From Gilliamella sp. Pra-s52 (GTDB lineage: Bacteria; Pseudomonadota; Gammaproteobacteria; Enterobacterales; Orbaceae), in NCBI RefSeq assembly GCF_009795805.1, contig NZ_WTEY01000006.1:51633-115632 (forward strand): 64,000 nt of DNA. The letters are read 5' to 3'. The position numbers and the translations under genes are program-made. Positions 59,676 through 64,000 of this stretch are shown one piece after another. The notes below the pieces were generated by a model that was not told where the DNA came from, made no database searches, and saw only the letters and a list, made by a program, of their open reading frames with translations. Numbering within the stretch: the stretch's first letter is position 1; every line of letters begins with the position of its first letter.

Positions 59676-60518
59676 CTATTCAGGAACTAGCTCTCTAATG
59701 ATGCAGTTTCCTGTTTTTTCAATGTCTAATATCGTTTTTAGCCATGGCAAAATTGTACGCATTTGTTCGTGTAATTTCCATGGTGGATTAATTACTATCA
59801 TTCCTGAAGCCGTCATGCCTTTTTGATTATTATCTGGTTTTATTGCCAGCTCAAATTGTGAAACTCGTTTTATGCCTGAGTTAACAATATTATCAATCAT
59901 TTTTTGCGTTTGTGTACGAGATACCACAGGATACCAAATTAAGTAAACTCCTGTTGCAAAACGTTTATATGCTTCTAATAATGCTACAGGTATTTTTTGA
60001 TAATCGTCTTTAATTTCATAAGAAGGATCAATCAATACTATTCCACGACGAGATTGCGGAGGTAATTTTGATTTTAATTGGACAAAGCCATCTTCACGTA
60101 AAACTTTTGTTCGTTTATCTTTGCTAAATTCTTGCTTTAGTAAAGGATAATCAGTTGGATGTAACTCAGTAAGGTTGAGTTTGTCTTGCTTACGTAATAA
60201 TTGTTTTGCTATTAGTGGTGAGCCAGGATAATATTTCAATTCATCAAAAGGGTTGTAACGTTTAAGTATCGATATATAAGTATTAATTAATTCTGGAATA
60301 TTAGATTGTTGCCATAACAAATTAATTCCAGATAGATATTCGCCTGTTTTTTCAGAGTGCTCACTTTTTAATAAATATCGGCCTGCACCTGAGTGTGTGT
60401 CTAGATATAAAAAAGGCTTTTCTTTTTCTTTTAATGATTCAATGCATAGTGTCAATACTATATGTTTTAAAACATCTGCATGATTACCTGCATGATAACT
60501 ATGGCGGTAGCTTAGCAT
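59676..60518 (-). CDS. rlmJ: 23S rRNA (adenine-2030-N6)-methyltransferase
   Basis: RlmJ methylates A2030 of 23S rRNA. The 280 residues equal E. coli RlmJ. It begins LSYRHSYHAGNHADVLKH, has the SAM-binding YLDTHSGAGRY, and the catalytic motif region with LIDPSYEIK (DPPY-like) plus a later NPPW. It is convergent with dgkA. Confidence 0.95.
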   Translation of the reverse strand: MLSYRHSYHAGNHADVLKHIVLTLCIESLKEKEKPFLYLDTHSGAGRYLLKSEHSEKTGEYLSGINLLWQQSNIPELINTYISILKRYNPFDELKYYPGSPLIAKQLLRKQDKLNLTELHPTDYPLLKQEFSKDKRTKVLREDGFVQLKSKLPPQSRRGIVLIDPSYEIKDDYQKIPVALLEAYKRFATGVYLIWYPVVSRTQTQKMIDNIVNSGIKRVSQFELAIKPDNNQKGMTASGMIVINPPWKLHEQMRTILPWLKTILDIEKTGNCIIRELVPE

Positions 60519-60636
60519 TCGAAATTTACTCTCTTTTGTTCGTTTTTTGTATATAAAAGATTATTAATCCTAAACAAAGAAGATAAGGCATCTTCATTAA
60601 TTCTTCAATGAGATCTTTTCGCTCTTTTTGTTATAA

Positions 60637-60966
60637 CTAAAAATTCATGTCTAATACGGCGGTGTCGGCTATACCTAAGAATAAAAAAGCAAAGAATATA
60701 TGCCAAAATGGTATTTTTTTACATTTGTAGCAATGAGAAATTTCCCGGTGAATTATGGGTAAACATATAGTTAGTATTGGAACTGCTATTAATATACTAG
60801 CAATAAGCTTATAATAAAAACGTGGTACCTCAGGAAAAAAGTCTCGTCTCCAGCTAATTCCATAACCCAAAAGCATGAGCCACTAGAAAATTGTCCAAAT
60901 CCAAAATCTATTAAGTTTAGAATGTTCAGATACTTGTTTTACATAATAATAGGTATAACAGCACAT
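60637..60966 (-). pseudogene. Small membrane protein gene interrupted by a stop codon
   Basis: From ATG at 60966 the frame reads 27 residues (CCYTYYYVKQVSEHSKLN..., ending FWIWTIF), then TAG at 60885-60883, then continues WLMLLGYGISWRRDFFPEVP to 60637. Without the TAG it would be a 109-residue protein with three membrane segments, one after SWRRDFFPEV, and a CYKC pair. The second part could start again at ATG 60876 (79 residues). I do not recognise the family firmly. The hydrophobic pattern on both sides of the TAG suggests one gene with a nonsense mutation. Confidence 0.6.
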
Positions 60967-61046
60967 AAATAATAAAAAGAGTGATAATTAATAACGAAAT
61001 TTTGTAAAAATAAAAATCTAACTTACACATACAGTATTTCTTAGAA

Positions 61047-61550
61047 TTAAATAGTGTCTTTAATTTTGAGCATAGTACCGCATTTGCGACATAAATAACT
61101 AGTTTTATTATTTTGTATTTTGTTGTGTCTTATCGAAGTTAAATGATGTTGTTGACAATTACAGTAGTATAAATAAGTATTGCGTTGAACGGGAAAATGG
61201 TGAGTTGTAGTTGGATTTTTTCCTAATATTTCCGACATAATATATTTCCATTCTTTACCGTGTGGTTTTACTTTACCAAACTCTTTAAAAACAAGGAGAT
61301 GAGCTAGTTCATGAGGCACAACTTCCTCAATAAATTGAGTCCCATTATTTAGCAACATAATCGAATTAAGCTGAATTTCCCAGAGTGTTAGAAGGGCACT
61401 ACCAGCAATACTGCCTTTAGTTTTATAAACAATTTTAGGATCTCTATATTGGGAATGTAGGCGTTGATTGGCTTGTAATAAGTGACCTCTTAAACAAGCC
61501 ATTACCTGATTATGTAAATAAATTGGTATGCGTTTATAATCCTGCTGCAT
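61047..61550 (-). CDS. sprT: SprT family zinc metalloprotease-like protein
   Basis: A 167-residue SprT protein with the zinc-protease motif HELAH in [18 protein letters not shown], the HGKEWK that follows, and a C-terminal zinc ribbon (YYCNCQQH and CRKCGTML). Eukaryotic SprT-domain relatives cleave DNA-protein crosslinks; the bacterial role is unclear. I chose ATG 61550 because it gives the family N-terminus. The frame is open farther inside metK, but that region does not match. It overlaps the metK 3' end by 17 bp, so translational coupling is likely. Confidence 0.9.
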   Translation of the reverse strand: MQQDYKRIPIYLHNQVMACLRGHLLQANQRLHSQYRDPKIVYKTKGSIAGSALLTLWEIQLNSIMLLNNGTQFIEEVVPHELAHLLVFKEFGKVKPHGKEWKYIMSEILGKNPTTTHHFPVQRNTYLYYCNCQQHHLTSIRHNKIQNNKTSYLCRKCGTMLKIKDTI

Positions 61551-62685
61551 CACGTAGTAGTGCCGCTTTATCAATTTTTTCCCAAGGGAATACATCTCGA
61601 CCAAAATGACCATAACTTGCTGTTTGTTTATAGATTGGTTGAATTAGATCAAGCATTTGAATCAATCCATAAGGCCTTAAATCAAAAAATTCTTTAATAA
61701 GTGATACAATTTTATCGTGATGGATTTTTTCTGTGCCAAAAGTATTAACATAGATTGATGTAGGATTAGCAATACCAATGGCATAGGATATTTGTAATTC
61801 ACATCTGTCAGCGAGTCCTGCTGCAACAATATTTTTGGCAACATAACGTGCGGCATAAGCTGCTGAGCGGTCAACTTTTGATGGATCTTTTCCAGAAAAA
61901 GCGCCACCACCATGATGTGCAGCACCACCGTAAGTATCCACAATGATTTTTCTTCCAGTTAGTCCACAGTCACCCATTGGCCCACCAATAACAAATCGCC
62001 CTGTTGGGTTAATAAAGTATTTTGTTCTTGATGTTAACCATTCAGGTGGTAATGTTGGTTTAATGATTTCTTCCATGACTGCTTCATGTAATGCTTTTTG
62101 TTCAATATCTTCTGAATGTTGGGTTGATAAAACGATTGTATCAACACCTTTTATCTGACCGTCTTGATAAATTAATGTGACTTGACTTTTGGCATCAGGT
62201 CTTAGCCAAGGAAGTATGCCATTTTTTCTAACTTCTGCTTGGCGGCGCATTAAATCATGAGCATAACTTATAGCCGCAGGCATTAAATTTGGCATTTCAT
62301 TTGTAGCATAACCAAACATTATACCTTGGTCACCAGCACCTTGTTCTAGAGGATCGTTTCGATCAACTCCTTGATTGATATCTGGAGATTGTTTGCCAAT
62401 AGCATTAAGCACCGCACATGAATTTGCATCAAATCCCATTTCTGAACTGGTATAACCAATATCATTAATTGTTTTTCGAGTTAATTCTTCAATGTCTACC
62501 CAAGCTGAAGTAGTGATTTCACCGCCAACTAGAGCCATACCTGTTTTTACGTATGTTTCGCAAGCAACACGTGCTTTTGGATCTTGTTCTAAAATTGCAT
62601 CAAGTACCGCATCAGATATTTGATCGGCAATTTTATCTGGATGACCTTCCGAAACAGATTCTGAAGTAAATAGAAATTCTGACAT
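61534..62685 (-). CDS. metK: S-adenosylmethionine synthetase
   Basis: MetK makes S-adenosylmethionine from methionine and ATP. The 383 residues (E. coli 384) include the ATP motif [31 protein letters not shown], and the P-loop-like [21 protein letters not shown] 62685 has AGAGGG upstream and gives SEFLFTSES; a second ATG five codons upstream is not conserved. A MetJ box lies in its promoter region. The 3' end overlaps sprT by 17 bp. Confidence 0.97.
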   Translation of the reverse strand: MSEFLFTSESVSEGHPDKIADQISDAVLDAILEQDPKARVACETYVKTGMALVGGEITTSAWVDIEELTRKTINDIGYTSSEMGFDANSCAVLNAIGKQSPDINQGVDRNDPLEQGAGDQGIMFGYATNEMPNLMPAAISYAHDLMRRQAEVRKNGILPWLRPDAKSQVTLIYQDGQIKGVDTIVLSTQHSEDIEQKALHEAVMEEIIKPTLPPEWLTSRTKYFINPTGRFVIGGPMGDCGLTGRKIIVDTYGGAAHHGGGAFSGKDPSKVDRSAAYAARYVAKNIVAAGLADRCELQISYAIGIANPTSIYVNTFGTEKIHHDKIVSLIKEFFDLRPYGLIQMLDLIQPIYKQTASYGHFGRDVFPWEKIDKAALLRDAAGL

Positions 62686-62757
62686 AAAATACCCTCTCAA
62701 CTTAATTCTTACATAATGCTTGAAATATATTACTCAGATTTAATGTATATTTATCTT

Positions 62758-62789
62758 AGCAGTTTTACCGTCTAGACGTCTAGTCCATA
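62758..62789 (-). promoter_or_regulatory. MetJ operator upstream of metK
   Basis: One perfect met box AGACGTCT at 62774-62781, flanked in the 8-bp register by weaker boxes AGCAGTTT and TACCGTCT upstream and a poor one downstream. It lies 70-100 bp before the metK start. With the metA site it indicates a MetJ regulon. Confidence 0.8.
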
Positions 62790-62899
62790 ATTTATAGAGT
62801 AAAATATAATATTAGCTTTAGTAAAAAACTTGCATTAATTTTTAATCAATTTACGATATGACGCGTTTATAATTTGTTATTTAATATCCTATAGCTAAG

Positions 62900-63715
62900 A
62901 TGAATATCGTAAAACAATCGCCTTCAGTGTTAGTGTTTGATTCAGGTATTGGTGGTTTATCTGTTTATAATGAAATTTATAATAAAATACCTAATGCACA
63001 CTATATCTATGTGTTTGATAATGAAATGTTTCCTTATGGAGATAAATCATCAAATTTTTTAATTAATAGAGTGAATTCTGTAATTGAGGCTGTTACTAAA
63101 TTTTATCCAATTGATTTAGCAGTTATTGCTTGTAATACAGCTAGTACTATTTGTTTGCCTAATCTGCGCTCTAAATTTTCTTTTCCTATTATTGGAGTTG
63201 TACCAGCGATTAAACCTGCTAGCTTACTTACTAAAAATAAATGTATAGGATTATTAGCAACAAAAGCAACTGTTGAAAGAACTTATATAACCGATTTAAT
63301 AGAGCAATTTGCCTCGCATTGTACTGTTAAATTGTTAGGATTATCGGAATTAGCACTCATAGCCGAAAATAAATTACAGGGTATTACTGTAGATATGAAA
63401 CAATTAAAAGAATTAATGCAACCTTGGCTTAGGTTACAAACAATTCCGGATACAATAGTTCTAGGTTGTACGCATTATCCTTTCATTAAAACAGAATTAC
63501 AGATGATTTTTCCTCAATCAAACTTAATAGATTCAGGTCATGCGATTGCAATACGGGTTTGTAATTTGCTAAATGATAAATATAAACTGGACCGAATAAT
63601 TCCTTCTACGTCTAAAAATATTGTATTAAGCACAGTTTATACTCAGTCTGTAGAAAAGTTGATTAAAAAGTTATCTGACTATAATCTTCATAAATATCAT
63701 GCTATTAATATTTAA
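62900..63715 (+). CDS. murI: Glutamate racemase
   Basis: MurI supplies D-glutamate for peptidoglycan. The 271-residue protein has FDSGIGGLSVYNEI near the start and the two catalytic cysteines C78 (ACNTAS) and C190 (LGCTHYPF). It lies immediately upstream of an rRNA operon leader, the same position as E. coli murI-rrnB. Confidence 0.95.
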   Translation: MNIVKQSPSVLVFDSGIGGLSVYNEIYNKIPNAHYIYVFDNEMFPYGDKSSNFLINRVNSVIEAVTKFYPIDLAVIACNTASTICLPNLRSKFSFPIIGVVPAIKPASLLTKNKCIGLLATKATVERTYITDLIEQFASHCTVKLLGLSELALIAENKLQGITVDMKQLKELMQPWLRLQTIPDTIVLGCTHYPFIKTELQMIFPQSNLIDSGHAIAIRVCNLLNDKYKLDRIIPSTSKNIVLSTVYTQSVEKLIKKLSDYNLHKYHAINI

Positions 63716-63761
63716 CTTGTTTAAAAGTTATGCTACCGATTAAATGTTTGAAATTTTTTGC

Positions 63762-63789
63762 TTGCCAAAAAAAAAGAAGTCCCTATAAT
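63762..63789 (+). promoter_or_regulatory. rrn P1 promoter
   Basis: TTGCCA (63762-63767), a 16-bp spacer and TATAAT (63784-63789), followed by GCGCAGCCACTGACACG. Spacing, -10, GC-rich discriminator and start region are almost those of E. coli rrn P1. An A/T-rich UP-element-like stretch lies just upstream. Control by ppGpp/DksA is expected. Confidence 0.9.
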
Positions 63790-63871
63790 GCGCAGCCACT
63801 GACACGCAGTCAGCATAAAGCAGTCGGCGAATAAGGTTAGTGAACAAGGTCAAAAATTTTAAAAAAAGATC

Positions 63872-63900
63872 TTGACGAATAAAAAAGGTTGGCGTAGTAT
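63872..63900 (+). promoter_or_regulatory. rrn P2 promoter
   Basis: TTGACG (63872-63877) and TAGTAT (63895-63900) with a 17-bp spacer, about 110 bp downstream of P1, the usual P1-P2 distance. Confidence 0.85.
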
Positions 63901-63959
63901 ACGCAACCCTTGAGACAGCGAAGTAAAACAACGAAATGTTGAGTTAATTAAACGCTGTT

Positions 63960-63971
63960 AGCTCTTTAAAA
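63960..63971 (+). promoter_or_regulatory. rrn boxA antitermination site
   Basis: AGCTCTTTAAAA closely matches the rrn boxA core GCTCTTTA. The following agacaatctgtgtgggcac is the conserved leader just upstream of 16S rRNA. The 16S gene itself begins beyond the window. Confidence 0.9.
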
Positions 63972-64000
63972 AGAAGAAACAGACAATCTGTGTGGGCACT

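Noticed and set aside
1..64000. CRISPR arrays, insertion sequences, prophage
   Set aside because: No regularly spaced repeats, transposase, integrase or phage structural genes seen.

Overview
This is an AT-rich gammaproteobacterial chromosome segment. It has E. coli-like gene order in blocks: yceD-rpmF-plsX-fabHDG-acpP-fabF, dnaE-accA, rplKAJL-rpoBC, serB-radA, dksA-gluQ, sapBCDF, dtd-yihY, and murI followed by an rrn leader. Many proteins (RpoB, PpnN, AspC, MetA, Syd, DksA, SerB, SapF) align almost end to end with what I remember of the enterobacterial versions. The low GC, the scattered gene neighbourhoods and a surface protein that looks like a DUF823-type adhesin suggest Orbaceae (Gilliamella-like bee-gut symbionts). 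That placement is an inference from memory, not a database result.

Layout. 1-2.7 kb: the end of a Na+/H+ antiporter, rsmB, and a divergent flavin oxidoreductase/HxlR regulator pair. 2.9-6.8 kb: serB, radA, ppnN. 6.8-9.4 kb: an accessory island with a secreted adhesin-like gene. Its 5' end carries four 7-bp tandem repeats, and its 3' end is GC-rich with many NNC codons; a GC-rich structured patch follows. 9.4-12.4 kb: moaA, gluQ, dksA, folK. 12.6-18.4 kb: an MmgE/PrpD enzyme facing a five-gene operon of fumarase-superfamily lyase, acetyltransferase and polar amino acid ABC transporter. 18.5-23.9 kb: aspC, syd, a 760-bp rne leader, rne. 23.9-27.6 kb: sapBCDF without sapA. 27.6-33.7 kb: metA behind MetJ boxes, dtd, yihY, ftsN, rpsT, pgk, fbaA. 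33.7-44.8 kb: ribosomal protein/RNA polymerase operon with the L10 leader and an attenuator. 44.8-48 kb: a small heme-monooxygenase-like gene, lemA and a TPM-domain gene, and a decayed PRD/PTS regulator. 48-54.4 kb: the fatty acid synthesis operon behind a promoter with a GC-rich discriminator. 54.6-63.7 kb: dnaE, accA, dgkA, rlmJ, a nonsense-interrupted membrane protein gene, sprT, metK (MetJ box), murI. 63.7-64 kb: rrn P1, P2 and boxA, the start of an rRNA operon that continues past the window.

Most of the window is housekeeping. The most unusual locus is 7359-9240. The tandem repeats should switch the adhesin frame on and off. The C-terminal, possibly lectin-fold segment has 34 of its last 52 codons ending in C, the signature expected of a diversity-generating retroelement variable region. 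No reverse transcriptase or template repeat is visible here, so any such system would have to act from elsewhere in the genome. The second notable locus is 12663-18398, whose gene content suggests uptake and C-N cleavage of an iminodisuccinate-like or other N-succinyl amino compound. No tRNA, CRISPR array, insertion sequence or prophage was found.
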